Part shown: in pieces, positions 42,609 to 52,265 of the stretch
How the letters are laid out: each line of letters opens with the position of its first letter
How positions within the stretch are numbered: the first letter of the stretch is position 1
NCBI RefSeq assembly: GCF_000759835.1
Contig: NZ_BBNB01000010.1
Location: forward strand, 186,001 to 250,000
DNA from: Citrobacter sedlakii NBRC 105722
GTDB lineage: Bacteria; Pseudomonadota; Gammaproteobacteria; Enterobacterales; Enterobacteriaceae
Direction of reading: 5' to 3'
DNA: 64,000 bases
The notes under the pieces: generated by a model
Database searches by the model: none
What the model saw: only the letters and a program-made list of their open reading frames with translations
Told to the model about the DNA's origin: nothing
Position numbers and translations under genes: made by a program

Positions 42609-43325
42609 ATGCAGACCCCGCACATTCTTATCGTTGAAGACGAGTTGGTAACACGCAACACGTTGAAAAGTATTTTCGAAGCGGAAGGCTATGATGTATT
42701 CGAAGCGACAGATGGCGCGGAAATGCATCAGATCCTCTCTGAATATGACATCAACCTGGTGATCATGGATATCAACCTGCCAGGGAAAAACGGCCTTCTG
42801 CTGGCGCGTGAACTGCGCGAACAGGCGAACGTTGCGCTGATGTTCCTGACGGGCCGCGATAACGAAGTCGACAAAATCCTCGGCCTCGAAATCGGTGCGG
42901 ACGATTACATCACCAAACCGTTTAACCCGCGCGAACTGACTATCCGTGCCCGTAACCTGCTGTCCCGTACCATGAACCTGGGTACTGTCAGCGAAGAACG
43001 TCGTAGCGTTGAAAGCTATAAGTTCAACGGTTGGGAACTGGACATCAACAGCCGTTCTCTGATCGGCCCTGATGGCGAGCAGTACAAACTGCCGCGCAGC
43101 GAGTTCCGCGCGATGCTGCACTTCTGTGAGAATCCAGGCAAGATCCAGTCTCGCGCAGAACTGCTGAAAAAAATGACCGGTCGCGAGCTGAAGCCGCATG
43201 ACCGTACCGTTGACGTGACCATCCGCCGTATTCGTAAGCATTTCGAATCCACGCCGGACACCCCTGAAATCATCGCCACCATTCACGGTGAAGGTTACCG
43301 TTTCTGCGGCGATCTGCAGGACTAA
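42609..43325 (+). CDS. arcA: Two-component response regulator ArcA
   Basis: 238-residue OmpR-family regulator that represses aerobic genes under low oxygen when phosphorylated by ArcB. The receiver domain has the phospho-acceptor Asp54 (VIMDINLPG), acidic pocket Glu10-Asp11 and the conserved Lys in [11 protein letters not shown]; the C-terminal winged helix ends with [13 protein letters not shown]...GEGYRF. The 5' leader of several hundred bases is typical for arcA, which has several promoters in E. coli. Confidence 0.98.
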   Translation: MQTPHILIVEDELVTRNTLKSIFEAEGYDVFEATDGAEMHQILSEYDINLVIMDINLPGKNGLLLARELREQANVALMFLTGRDNEVDKILGLEIGADDYITKPFNPRELTIRARNLLSRTMNLGTVSEERRSVESYKFNGWELDINSRSLIGPDGEQYKLPRSEFRAMLHFCENPGKIQSRAELLKKMTGRELKPHDRTVDVTIRRIRKHFESTPDTPEIIATIHGEGYRFCGDLQD

Positions 43326-43345
43326 GCGGGTTACCACCGTCATTG

Positions 43346-43373
43346 AAAAACGGCGCTTTGTGCGCCGTTTTTT
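43346..43373. terminator. Bidirectional terminator between arcA and creD
   Basis: AAAACGGCGC at 43347-43356 pairs with GCGCCGTTTT at 43362-43371, loop TTTGT, with T runs on both strands. It serves arcA (+) and creD (-). Confidence 0.9.
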
Positions 43374-43393
43374 ATACCGGGAAGAAAAACACT

Positions 43394-44749
43394 TTATTTC
43401 CAGAGACGCAATGCGTCGTCCTGATTATCTGGCGTCACCGGCGGCACAGGCTTAGCACGGGAAAACGTATACCAGTCCAGATGGCGTGTCAGGAACATCA
43501 CCCCGCCCAGCGCCAAAAGCAGTACCGCCGTCCCCAACAGCAGCGCGCTATCCTCGGAGCGCAGCAGCACCCACATCACGCCATCAAGCAACAGTAAAGC
43601 CAGCGTGAAAACGATACTGATACGCCAGCCTTTCAACACCGCCTGCAAATAGACGCCATTCATCATCGCCCCGACCAGACTCGCCGCTATCCACGCTGGC
43701 GTAAAGCCAATGTGTTCGGACAGCGCCAACAGCAGCAGGTAAAACATGACCAACGAAAGCCCCACCAGCAGATACTGCATGGGATGAAGCCGTTTTCCGG
43801 TCAGCGTTTCGAAGACAAAGAACGCCATGAACGTGAGACAGATCAGCAAAAGCGCATATTTTGTCGCTCTGTCCGTTAACTGATATTGATCGGCGGGTGT
43901 CGCAACGGCGACGCTGAACGAAGGCAAACTGTACCAACCGTCTTTTTGCGTAGCGACAAACTCTTCGCCGAGATTGTTGGCAAACCAGCTGCTTTGCCAC
44001 TGGGCCTGAAACCCGGACGGGCTGATTTCACGTTTACCCGGCAGGAAATCACCGAGGAAATTCGGATGCGGCCAGTTGCTGGTGAGCGTCATTTCACTGC
44101 TGCGCCCGATGGGCACCACTGAAAAAGAGCCGGTTCCGCTTAAGTTTAGCGACATCGCCAGGTTCAGGTCGCGCGTCGCCCACTGTTCATCCGGCAGGGG
44201 AATGTGGATCCCCGCCCCGCTCCCGGTTAACCCCGTCCCCGGCTCGACGGCGAGTGGGATGCCATTGACCGTCGGCGCTTTCACTGCGCCAATCCCCCGC
44301 GCGTCGCCGACGCCCATCACAATAAACGGTTTCCCCAGGCTAATCGAGGGCTTGTTCAGCGCATTCAGGCGCGCAACGTCAAACTTCGCGTTGATCGCCA
44401 GGTCGGTATGCCAGACCTGCCCCTGGTAAATGCCTACCTTGCGTGCTTCGACATTCTGATTGCCTTCCACCATCAGCGACTCCGGTAGCCAGAAGTGGAT
44501 AAAACTGCGGGTGCGCTCTACTTTTTTGTCATCTTCCATCACCGTGTACAGTTCGCTGACGGGTACTGCAATCAATGGCCCCACCACTTTTTGCGGGCCG
44601 CTGGTGCTCTGCCGAATGGCATCCTCCACCGTATCGCGGTAATCAGCGCGTTCAACAATAATCTGCCGGACCATCATCAGCGGGATCAGCAGTAACACGA
44701 TCGCGCCACCTAAGGTGACGACTTTCCAGAACAGGGGGGATTTCAACAT
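43394..44749 (-). CDS. creD: Inner-membrane protein CreD
   Basis: 451-residue membrane protein (E. coli 450) of the CreD family, with one N-terminal membrane segment, a large periplasmic region to about residue 290 and several C-terminal membrane segments. It is the best-known target of CreBC, and its overexpression changes colicin E2 tolerance and envelope traits in E. coli. ATG 44749 follows AAAAGGAG; the nine-codon upstream extension is rejected. A CreB recognition tag lies 64 bp upstream. Confidence 0.94.
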   Translation of the reverse strand: MLKSPLFWKVVTLGGAIVLLLIPLMMVRQIIVERADYRDTVEDAIRQSTSGPQKVVGPLIAVPVSELYTVMEDDKKVERTRSFIHFWLPESLMVEGNQNVEARKVGIYQGQVWHTDLAINAKFDVARLNALNKPSISLGKPFIVMGVGDARGIGAVKAPTVNGIPLAVEPGTGLTGSGAGIHIPLPDEQWATRDLNLAMSLNLSGTGSFSVVPIGRSSEMTLTSNWPHPNFLGDFLPGKREISPSGFQAQWQSSWFANNLGEEFVATQKDGWYSLPSFSVAVATPADQYQLTDRATKYALLLICLTFMAFFVFETLTGKRLHPMQYLLVGLSLVMFYLLLLALSEHIGFTPAWIAASLVGAMMNGVYLQAVLKGWRISIVFTLALLLLDGVMWVLLRSEDSALLLGTAVLLLALGGVMFLTRHLDWYTFSRAKPVPPVTPDNQDDALRLWK

Positions 44750-44808
44750 AGCGTTCTCCTTTTGCAATACCCGCAAGAGTAAGTCCGCTATGTGGGGAGA
44801 TGTTGAAG

Positions 44809-46233
44809 TTATGTGAAGTGACGGTGAAGTGTGAACGAGGCCTCCACACCGCCTTGCGGACGGTTACGCAGTTCAACATTCCCTTTTAACAAACGCGCGA
44901 CCTCGCTGACGAACGCCAGACCCAGGCCACTGCTTTTATGCCCGTTTTCGCGCGGCAGCGAATAAAACCGCTCGAAGATACGCGGCAGCGCAAAGTCCGG
45001 GATCCCCGTCCCGGTATCGGTAACCGTCAGCGTGACCCGATCAGCCTGCGCCCGCGCGCTCAGGGTAATGGTTCCCCCCTCGGGAGTAAAATCAATGGCG
45101 TTATCGAGCAAATTGCCCAGCGCCTGCTCCAGCAAAGCGGGCTCCGCCGCAACGGTCAATGTCGATGGCATTATCTCCAGTGCGATCTTCTTTGTGGCGA
45201 GCTGGATGGCGCGCGCCTCGCTGACGTGCGCAAACAGCGCGTCAACCGCCACCGGCGAGAGTGTAATTTCCTGACGGTTCTCCAGCCGCGCCTGGCGCAG
45301 CAGCGTTTCTACCAGCACCTGCATTCGCGCATTCTGGCTGAGAATGTTGTCGGTGAAACGCTGCACGATGTCCGGAGGCGGGCCTTCGCGCAGGATTTCC
45401 GCCGCGCCGCGGATCGCCGCCAGCGGACTTTTTAGCTCATGGGTTAACGCGTAGACATACTGTTCGATGTAATTCTTCCCTTCCAGCTTCAGACGCATAC
45501 TCTCCAGCGCCTGCGCCAGCTTGCGCAACTCACTGCTTCCCAACGCCGGTAGCGGCATTGGCTGATTTTCCGTCACCGAATCCGCATAGCGTGTCAGGCG
45601 GGCGATCGAGCGGTTAATCCACCAGACCATACCCGCGCCAATCACCAACGCAATACCGAGCAGGATCGCGCTCGCCCAGAGGATCCGCCGTTCACTGCGT
45701 TTAATGACCGGCGCCATCGCCGCATTTGGCTTACCCACGCTCAGTACGCCAATGATTTTACCGTCGTCCAGCACCGGCGCCGCGACATACATAACCGAAC
45801 TTTCCGGGTCCGCGGGATCCTGTGGGGTACTGCGCGCGCCGTATTGTCCGCGCAGGGTTAACCAGACGTCGTTCCAGCGCGAATAGTCCTGCCCAACGGC
45901 CTTATTCGCAGAGTCGAACACCACTTTGCCCTGCGCATCGGTCATGTAGACGTGGTACTCGTTACGCACTTTATAGATACCGCTGATATTGGCGCGAAAG
46001 GGGCGATCGTGCAGCAGCGTGAACGCCTGCGCCAGTTGGCCGCGCGCCGGATCGCCAGACAGAAGATCGTCGCGCGCCAGCGCCGCCAACAGCGTCGCGG
46101 TGTCAATCAACGTTCCCTCGGTTGCGCGTCGGACGCCCGGTTTGATTTCCTGCACGAAAATCGACAGTACAAACCAGGCGGCAACGGCGACAATCAGGAA
46201 GTAACCGAGCAGCAGACGCATGCCAATGCGCAT
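44809..46233 (-). CDS. creC: Sensor histidine kinase CreC
   Basis: 474 residues as in E. coli. An N-terminal membrane anchor and periplasmic sensor, a second membrane segment near residue 190 and a HAMP-like linker are followed by the phospho-acceptor histidine in YALTHELKSPLAAIRGAAEI and the ATPase motifs NLLDNAIDFTPEGG and GTGIPDFALPRIFERFY. It phosphorylates CreB in response to growth on fermentable carbon and minimal medium. Its start overlaps the creB stop by one base. Confidence 0.96.
   Translation of the reverse strand: MRIGMRLLLGYFLIVAVAAWFVLSIFVQEIKPGVRRATEGTLIDTATLLAALARDDLLSGDPARGQLAQAFTLLHDRPFRANISGIYKVRNEYHVYMTDAQGKVVFDSANKAVGQDYSRWNDVWLTLRGQYGARSTPQDPADPESSVMYVAAPVLDDGKIIGVLSVGKPNAAMAPVIKRSERRILWASAILLGIALVIGAGMVWWINRSIARLTRYADSVTENQPMPLPALGSSELRKLAQALESMRLKLEGKNYIEQYVYALTHELKSPLAAIRGAAEILREGPPPDIVQRFTDNILSQNARMQVLVETLLRQARLENRQEITLSPVAVDALFAHVSEARAIQLATKKIALEIMPSTLTVAAEPALLEQALGNLLDNAIDFTPEGGTITLSARAQADRVTLTVTDTGTGIPDFALPRIFERFYSLPRENGHKSSGLGLAFVSEVARLLKGNVELRNRPQGGVEASFTLHRHFT
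44813..44828 (-). promoter_or_regulatory. CreB recognition tag upstream of creD
   Basis: On the minus strand TTCACCGTCACTTCAC fits the cre-tag TTCACNNNNNNTTCAC exactly. A further TTCAC half lies just upstream (TTCACAC at the edge). The site overlaps the last codons of creC and lies 64 bp before creD, so creD can be expressed apart from creABC. Confidence 0.8.
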
Positions 46234-46922
46234 CAGAGGCTCCTCAGGCTGTAGCCCATCCCGCGATGCGTATTGATAGGCGAAAGATCCGGATTAATCG
46301 CGCGTAATTTAGCGCGCAGGGTTTTGATATGCGTATCGACCGTGCGGTCAAAAGTATCCTGCGCATCGGCCCAAACGATATCCATCAGTTGCTGGCGCGA
46401 GTAAACCCGGCCGGGTGACTGTAACAACGTTTTCAGCAGTAAAAACTCATAGCGCGTGAGCGTCAGCGGCGTGCCAAACCAGGCAATCCCGGCGGCCAGT
46501 TCATTCAGTTCAAAATGACCAATAGTGACGACGGGAGATGGCGTGGAGAATTTTTTCACCCGGCGTAGCAGCGTTCGCACCCGGGCGCACACTTCCCGCG
46601 GCGAGAAAGGTTTCGCCACATAGTCATCCGCGCCGATTTCCAGGCCTAACAGGCGATCGACTTCATCACTGCGCGCCGTCAGAAAGAGAACCGGTAAGGC
46701 CGGATACCGTTCCAGCAGGCGTCGGCACAGTTCAAAGCCGCTGATATCCGGTAGGCCGACGTCAAGAATCGCGACATCCGGACAACGCTGCCGCGATTTT
46801 TCCAGCGCGGGCAAGCCGCGCTCAAAGGCTTCAACGCGAAAACCTTCCTGCTGGAGCATGTAAATCAGGGTATCCGCAATGCCCTGTTCATCTTCCACCA
46901 GCCAGACCGAAACCTGCTGCAT
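46233..46922 (-). CDS. creB: Response regulator CreB
   Basis: 229-residue OmpR-family regulator. The phospho-acceptor is Asp54 in VAILDVGLPDISG, the acidic pocket Glu10-Asp11 and the Lys of YVAKPFSPREV are present, and the C-terminal winged helix ends with THRGMGYSLRSL. It activates the cre regulon by binding TTCAC direct repeats. It lies 12 bp after creA and overlaps creC by one base. Confidence 0.96.
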   Translation of the reverse strand: MQQVSVWLVEDEQGIADTLIYMLQQEGFRVEAFERGLPALEKSRQRCPDVAILDVGLPDISGFELCRRLLERYPALPVLFLTARSDEVDRLLGLEIGADDYVAKPFSPREVCARVRTLLRRVKKFSTPSPVVTIGHFELNELAAGIAWFGTPLTLTRYEFLLLKTLLQSPGRVYSRQQLMDIVWADAQDTFDRTVDTHIKTLRAKLRAINPDLSPINTHRGMGYSLRSL

Positions 46923-46934
46923 AATGCTTCCTTG

Positions 46935-47408
46935 TTACTGTCGCCACGGCATGATCGGCACCGCGCTAATGGCGTTTTTTGGCGACCCATCGACCACCTT
47001 GTCCGAGTAGGCCAGATACGCCAACGCGTTGCGTTTGGCGTCATAAAAGCGCACAACCTGTAAAGACTTGAAGACCAGAGAAGTGCGTTTTTTAAATACC
47101 ACTTCGCCCTGCGCTTTGCCGTTTTTGATTCTTTCGCCAAGCTCAATCGGCCCCACCTGCTGACAGGATATCGCCGCGTCGGAGGTATCTTCGGCCAGCC
47201 CTAACCCGCCTTTAATTCCCCCGGTTTTGGCGCGACTGACGTAGCAGGTCACATTTTTCACGTCGGGATCGTCAAAGGCCTCCACGACAATTTTATGATC
47301 CGGGCCAAATATTTTGAATACCGTATCGACAGAACCAATCTGCTCGGCCTGCGCCGTTTGCCCCAACAGCAGCAGAAGTGAGGAAAGTACTAAGCTCTTA
47401 TATTTCAT
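46935..47408 (-). CDS. creA: Periplasmic protein CreA
   Basis: 157 residues as in E. coli, beginning with a clear signal peptide ([21 protein letters not shown], cleavage expected after AQA). The mature part is very conserved, including [23 protein letters not shown] with paired cysteines. The function is unknown. It is the first gene of creABC and is divergent from rob; the ATG at 47408 is preferred over one seven codons upstream because it starts the signal peptide. Confidence 0.94.
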   Translation of the reverse strand: MKYKSLVLSSLLLLLGQTAQAEQIGSVDTVFKIFGPDHKIVVEAFDDPDVKNVTCYVSRAKTGGIKGGLGLAEDTSDAAISCQQVGPIELGERIKNGKAQGEVVFKKRTSLVFKSLQVVRFYDAKRNALAYLAYSDKVVDGSPKNAISAVPIMPWRQ

Positions 47409-47619
47409 ATTGTTACCATTATTAAACATTACGCTGCGTAATTATTCGGCATTGTAGAATAAACTGTTTGTAGATCACAGGATTACAATAATCCCGCGTT
47501 AATAAGTCCGGAAAAAGCATTTATACGCAAAAAAAACACTGAATGCTAAAACAGCAAAAAATGCTATTATCCAGGTACCTGATGTCAGGTGCTCGTAGTT
47601 GAAAGGATGAGGAAATTTT

Positions 47620-48489
47620 ATGGATCAGGCCGGCATTATTCGCGACCTTTTAGTCTGGCTGGAAGGTCACCTGGACCAACCTCTGTCGCTTGACAATGTG
47701 GCGGCAAAAGCAGGGTATTCCAAGTGGCATCTGCAAAGAATGTTTAAGGACGTCACGGGCCACGCCATTGGCGCGTACATCCGCGCGCGGCGTTTGTCGA
47801 AATCCGCTGTGGCCCTTCGCCTGACGGCGCGACCGATCCTGGATATTGCCCTGCAATACCGCTTCGACTCTCAACAAACGTTCACCCGCGCCTTTAAAAA
47901 ACAGTTTTTCCAGACGCCTGCGCTGTACCGCCGTTCGCCGGAATGGAGCGCGTTCGGTATTCGCCCGCCTTTGCGCCTGGGCGAGTTTGCCCTACCTGAG
48001 CATAAGTTCGTCACCCTGGAAGACACGCAGCTGGTTGGCGTCACCCAGAGTTATTCCTGCTCGCTTGAGCAAATTTCTGACTTCCGCCATGAAATGCGCG
48101 TCCAGTTCTGGCGCGATTTCCTCGGCCACGCCCCAGCGATTCCCCCGGTGCTGTACGGCCTGAACGAAACGCGTCCGAGCCTGGAAAAAGACGACGAGCA
48201 GGAGGTGTTTTATACCACCGCGCTCACGCCTGAGCAGGCGAACGGCTACGTGCAGTCGGCGCAGCCAGTGCAGTTACACGGCGGCGAGTATGTGATGTTT
48301 ACCTATGAAGGTCTGGGTACTGGCGTTCAGGAATTTATTCTGACAGTTTACGGCACCTGTATGCCGATGCTGAATCTGACGCGCCGCAAAGGTCAGGATA
48401 TCGAGCGGTACTACCCGGCCGAAGATGCCAAAGCCGGTGACCGCCCCATCAATCTGCGCTGCGAATTCCTGATTCCGATTCGCCGTTAA
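47620..48489 (+). CDS. rob: Right origin-binding protein Rob
   Basis: 289-residue AraC/XylS-family activator of the mar/sox/rob regulon. The N-terminal DNA-binding domain has two helix-turn-helices (SLDNVAAKAGYSKWHLQRMF and ILDIALQYRFDSQQTFTRAF), and the C-terminal GyrI-like domain binds bile salts and similar effectors. AAAGGATGAGG precedes the ATG. Its 3' end overlaps the convergent gpmB by 4 bp. Confidence 0.96.
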   Translation: MDQAGIIRDLLVWLEGHLDQPLSLDNVAAKAGYSKWHLQRMFKDVTGHAIGAYIRARRLSKSAVALRLTARPILDIALQYRFDSQQTFTRAFKKQFFQTPALYRRSPEWSAFGIRPPLRLGEFALPEHKFVTLEDTQLVGVTQSYSCSLEQISDFRHEMRVQFWRDFLGHAPAIPPVLYGLNETRPSLEKDDEQEVFYTTALTPEQANGYVQSAQPVQLHGGEYVMFTYEGLGTGVQEFILTVYGTCMPMLNLTRRKGQDIERYYPAEDAKAGDRPINLRCEFLIPIRR

Positions 48490-49133
48490 CGCTGCAGTTC
48501 ATCCAGCGCAGGGGCGTCCAGATGTGACACGTCCCCTGCCGTTTCCACGACCCAGCCCGGCGCCAGCCACAGGCTTTCCTGATAATCCACCCGCGAAATC
48601 GAACAGTTGCGCAGACGCAGACGACGCTCCGCCCAGGCGGGCAGACCGAGAATGGTGCTCACCAGGCAACCCAGCGCGATACCGTGACTCACCAGCAGTG
48701 GACGGCTCCCCTGCGGCAGCTCAAGGCACGATGCGAGCGCGGCATTCACCCGGACGCCCAGTTCCTGCATCGATTCGCCATCCGGGATACGTCCATCCAC
48801 CGTCCCGTTGACCAACTGGCGACGCCAGTTTTCTTCTTCTTCGGTCAGGGAATCAATATGACGTTTTTCCAGCACGCCCATGTCCAGTTCGCGCAGCCGG
48901 GCGTCAAAGCGGATATCGCAGCCACATGCCTGGGCGATAATTTCTGCGGTGCGGCGGGTGCGCCCTAAATCGCTACTGATAATGTGGGTGATGCCGAGGG
49001 TTTTCGCGCGCTCACCGACCTGCATGGCCTGCTGTTCACCTTTAGCGGTCAGTGGACTGTCTGACTGGCCTTGAATGCGTCGCTCGGCGTTCCACTGCGT
49101 TTCACCGTGGCGAACAAGGTATACCTGTAACAT
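48486..49133 (-). CDS. gpmB: Histidine phosphatase family protein GpmB
   Basis: 215-residue protein of the phosphoglycerate mutase/histidine phosphatase superfamily, as in E. coli. The catalytic LVRHGETQWN motif gives His9, with the second histidine in LLVSHGIALGC. It is annotated as a cofactor-dependent mutase, but a general phosphatase role is more likely for this branch. It is divergent from yjjX, with 70 bp between. Confidence 0.93.
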   Translation of the reverse strand: MLQVYLVRHGETQWNAERRIQGQSDSPLTAKGEQQAMQVGERAKTLGITHIISSDLGRTRRTAEIIAQACGCDIRFDARLRELDMGVLEKRHIDSLTEEEENWRRQLVNGTVDGRIPDGESMQELGVRVNAALASCLELPQGSRPLLVSHGIALGCLVSTILGLPAWAERRLRLRNCSISRVDYQESLWLAPGWVVETAGDVSHLDAPALDELQR

Positions 49134-49203
49134 GCTTTTTTTCCGTTATATACTCAAAATAATTTGAGCAGACTGCGATAAATTTTTTAAACCGAGCTTA
49201 ATT

Positions 49204-49716
49204 ATGCACCATGTCGTCTCAGCAACAACCAATCCTGCCAAAATTCAGGCAATTCTAAAGGCATTTGAGGAGATCTTCGGCGAAGGATCCTGCCATATCG
49301 AGTCCGTTGCCGTCGAGAGCGGCGTGCCGGAACAACCCTTCGGAAGTGCTGAAACGCGTGCTGGCGCACGAAATCGAGTAGACAATGCGCGTCGCGCGCG
49401 GCCAGACGCCGACTTCTGGGTGGCGATTGAAGCGGGTATTGATGACGACGCCACCTTTAGCTGGGTCGTGATTGATAACGGCAGCCAGCGCGGTGAAGCG
49501 CGTTCCGCTACGCTGCCCCTGCCTGCCGCGATCCTCGAAAAAGTACGGCAGGGAGAAGCGCTCGGTCCGGTGATGTCGCTTTATACCGGCATCGATGAAA
49601 TAGGCCGAAAAGAAGGCGCAATTGGTGTGTTTACCGCCGGCAAACTGACCCGCGCCAGCGTCTATCATCAGGCGGTGATTCTGGCGCTCAGCCCGTTTCA
49701 CAACGCAGTGTATTGA
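49204..49716 (+). CDS. yjjX: Inosine/xanthosine triphosphatase
   Basis: 170-residue house-cleaning NTPase of the NTPase_1/YjjX family, equal in length to E. coli. It starts [22 protein letters not shown], the nucleotide-binding loop of the ITPase fold, and contains [12 protein letters not shown]. It hydrolyses ITP and XTP, preventing their use in nucleic acids. It is convergent with trpR. Confidence 0.94.
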   Translation: MHHVVSATTNPAKIQAILKAFEEIFGEGSCHIESVAVESGVPEQPFGSAETRAGARNRVDNARRARPDADFWVAIEAGIDDDATFSWVVIDNGSQRGEARSATLPLPAAILEKVRQGEALGPVMSLYTGIDEIGRKEGAIGVFTAGKLTRASVYHQAVILALSPFHNAVY

Positions 49717-49732
49717 TAGTCTCTGGGCCGGT

Positions 49733-50059
49733 TCAGGCGTCTTTCAGCAGCACCTGCTCCAGCCACTGACGCAGTTCGACCGGAGCGGATTTCAGGCTGT
49801 TTGAGCCGCGGGTGATCGTCGCAATGCCCGCTCCCAGCTCGTTTTTCAGTTCACGCTGGCTCATCTCGCCGCGTAAAAGTTCTTCAATAATTCGCACGCG
49901 GGTGCCCAGCGCTTCGCGCTCGTCCGGCGTCAGCATCAGCTGCAGCAGCGGCAGATGCAAATCTTCTGTATAAGACTGGCGGAGCAACTCCACAAAACGA
50001 AGCCACTCCTGATGACGTTGTTCGGCCATCGCCGATGAATAAGGGGAATGCTGGGTCAT
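49733..50059 (-). CDS. trpR: Trp operon repressor
   Basis: 108-residue helical repressor that binds DNA when charged with L-tryptophan. The helix-turn-helix is [20 protein letters not shown]. It represses trp, aroH, mtr and itself; the operator found 13 bp upstream of its start supports autoregulation. It is downstream of slt in the same direction, 56 bp apart. Confidence 0.96.
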   Translation of the reverse strand: MTQHSPYSSAMAEQRHQEWLRFVELLRQSYTEDLHLPLLQLMLTPDEREALGTRVRIIEELLRGEMSQRELKNELGAGIATITRGSNSLKSAPVELRQWLEQVLLKDA

Positions 50060-50071
50060 GTTATGCCGCCA

Positions 50072-50095
50072 TTTGTACTCTTACACGAGTACAAA
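50072..50095 (-). promoter_or_regulatory. TrpR operator of trpR
   Basis: TTTGTACTC at 50072-50080 and GAGTACAAA at 50087-50095 form a 9-bp perfect inverted repeat with a 6-bp centre. This corresponds to the known operator in the E. coli trpR promoter and implies tryptophan-dependent autoregulation. Confidence 0.85.
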
Positions 50096-50115
50096 TCATA
50101 ACATAACCCGTCTGA

Positions 50116-52053
50116 TTAATAACGTCTCTGCCACTCAGAATCGCTCATCAGCGTCTCTTTCTGCCCCATGAAATGGCGGTAGTACGCGTCGTAAGCCAGC
50201 ACGTTCTTCACGTAACCGCGGGTTTCCGAAAACGGAATGCTTTCGACAAACGCCACGGCATCAATACGTCCGGCGCTGTTGCCAAGCCAGGTCCGCACGC
50301 GGCCCGGTCCGGCATTGTAAGCTGCCGAAGCGAAGATGCGGTTATTGCCAAACTGCTCGTACACATACTGGAGATAGTGCGTGCCGATATTGATATTGGT
50401 TTCCGGTTCGAGCAACTGGCTCTGGCTGTTGTAGCCGGGAATCGAGAACATCTTCACCGTATGCGTCGCCGTGCCCGGCATGATCTGCATCAGACCACTG
50501 GCGCCCACCGGCGATTTCACCTTCGGGTTCCAGGCGCTCTCCTGACGCGCTATCGCCATCGCATAGCTCTGCGGGATGTCTTTACCACGGGTATAGCGGG
50601 CAAACAGATCGTTGTAAGCCAGCGGGAAACGTTCTTCCAGATGATCCCACAGCTTGCCGGCGATCGTCGCCTGCACGCTCAGATCCCACCAGTGATTGTT
50701 GAAGGCGTAGCGTGCCAGCTGCGCCTGTTCGGTTTTGCTCCGACTGGTTACCAGATTCGCCCACTCGCTGCGCGCCGTGTTATCCAGATTCCAGTACATC
50801 AGCTCGCGCACCCGCGCCATTTCGGGTCCACGGGTCAGGTCGTTGTCGACATTCGCCGGGGCTTTGTCGATTTTCAGAACATACTCTTCCCCCAGACGTT
50901 GGGCGGCCACCATCGGGTAGAAGCCACGCTGCTGCATCAGCGCATGGAGGATCTCTTTGGCTTCAGCTTCACGCCCACGCTCCAGCAGTAAATCCGCCTG
51001 CCAGTAGCGCCACTCATCTTTCTCTTTCGCGTCCATCGGCAGCCGCGCAAGCCAGGTATTCAGCCCGCGACGATCGCCGATTCCCAGCGCCATCCGCACA
51101 CGCCGCTCCACAAGCGTAGTGGACTGCGAGCGCATGATCGCATCGTCGCGCCATTTTGCCTGCTCGTCAGTGACGTCATTCCCCATCAGTCGCCAGGCGA
51201 CGATGTCACGCAGTTCCTGGGTTTGTGCTTCATTAAGTTGCTGCGCCTGCGCCAGCGACGGGATCATCAGCCGCGCGTTCTCGGCGTCCTGGCGAGCGAC
51301 GCTGGCAAAGGCGACGGCAGCCATCTGACGGGTGAAATCCGTCGCGCCGGTGGTACGGGCGAAGGTCAGTACAGTATTGGGATCGTTAGCCAGCGAGATA
51401 ATGGATGAGGCGATAGTCTGGTAGTCAGCGGGCATCTGCCCCGCCAGTACCGTCACCAGCCCGGTATTGCCCGCTTTCATCGCCAGGCGGATCCGCTCCA
51501 GGTAAGCCAGCGGATCCTGGGTTCCCGATGCGCGCCAGACGCTGAACAATTTGTCGCAGGCGTTCGGCTGGCTTTTTCCCGTCAGCCAGAGTTCTTTCGC
51601 CCCCTGCCAGGCCTCTTCTGTTTGCCCGGTGCTCCACCTGGCGTAATAGTAATTACACTGAGCTTCAGTGGTTCTCGGTTTATCAGGGCTGAAGGCTAAC
51701 AGCCCGCGCCAGTCTTCACGTCGCGCCAGTTCATTGACAAAGCGCGACTGCAGCGTGCGGGCCGGGGGCAGCGTTGGGTTGGCGCGCACAAAACGGGTCA
51801 CCGTGATGGTCGGCTGGTTCATGAGATCGTCTGTAATCTGGCGGTATTCCAGGTAGGGGTACAGCGGATAATTCTTCAGGCCCGGCATCATCTGTTCCAC
51901 CACGTCCATTTGCCGGTTATCCCAGGCCTGCTTAATCTGCGCATAACGGATACGCTGTTCGTCCAGGGAGTCGGCTCGCGCCGCCTGGCTTACCGCAAGC
52001 AGGCATACGCTGGCGGCAATAAAACGCCAGGTGAATGATTTGGCTTTGTCCAC
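50116..52053 (-). CDS. slt: Soluble lytic murein transglycosylase (Slt70)
   Basis: Periplasmic enzyme that cleaves peptidoglycan strands, forming 1,6-anhydromuropeptides. 645 residues as in E. coli. An N-terminal signal peptide (FIAASVCLLAVSQAARA) is followed by the superhelical ring of about 450 residues and the C-terminal goose-lysozyme-like catalytic domain. The catalytic glutamate is in AIARQESAWNP and the block GASGLMQIMPGTATH follows. It is divergent from ettA. Confidence 0.97.
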   Translation of the reverse strand: MDKAKSFTWRFIAASVCLLAVSQAARADSLDEQRIRYAQIKQAWDNRQMDVVEQMMPGLKNYPLYPYLEYRQITDDLMNQPTITVTRFVRANPTLPPARTLQSRFVNELARREDWRGLLAFSPDKPRTTEAQCNYYYARWSTGQTEEAWQGAKELWLTGKSQPNACDKLFSVWRASGTQDPLAYLERIRLAMKAGNTGLVTVLAGQMPADYQTIASSIISLANDPNTVLTFARTTGATDFTRQMAAVAFASVARQDAENARLMIPSLAQAQQLNEAQTQELRDIVAWRLMGNDVTDEQAKWRDDAIMRSQSTTLVERRVRMALGIGDRRGLNTWLARLPMDAKEKDEWRYWQADLLLERGREAEAKEILHALMQQRGFYPMVAAQRLGEEYVLKIDKAPANVDNDLTRGPEMARVRELMYWNLDNTARSEWANLVTSRSKTEQAQLARYAFNNHWWDLSVQATIAGKLWDHLEERFPLAYNDLFARYTRGKDIPQSYAMAIARQESAWNPKVKSPVGASGLMQIMPGTATHTVKMFSIPGYNSQSQLLEPETNINIGTHYLQYVYEQFGNNRIFASAAYNAGPGRVRTWLGNSAGRIDAVAFVESIPFSETRGYVKNVLAYDAYYRHFMGQKETLMSDSEWQRRY

Positions 52054-52265
52054 AAGCTCGTCCTCTGTTTGTCATTATTTCTGTGCAGCATCATGCCGCC
52101 TGATGGTTTTATGCTAACCAGTCATTGCCGTTTACGCTACGTCACGAACACTTTTTTACTTTTACTGAGAGTACGATCTGCTGGCTGGGCTTAGGGAGGG
52201 AAAAAGGCTACACTTCGCCTTTAACTACGATTACTCATCACGACAGAGAAAGAGGCGAGTCCAAA

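Noticed and set aside
52125-52265. 47-codon N-terminal extension of ettA
   Set aside because: It is unlike any ABC-F protein, and GTG 52266 restores the conserved AQFVYTMHRVGK beginning.
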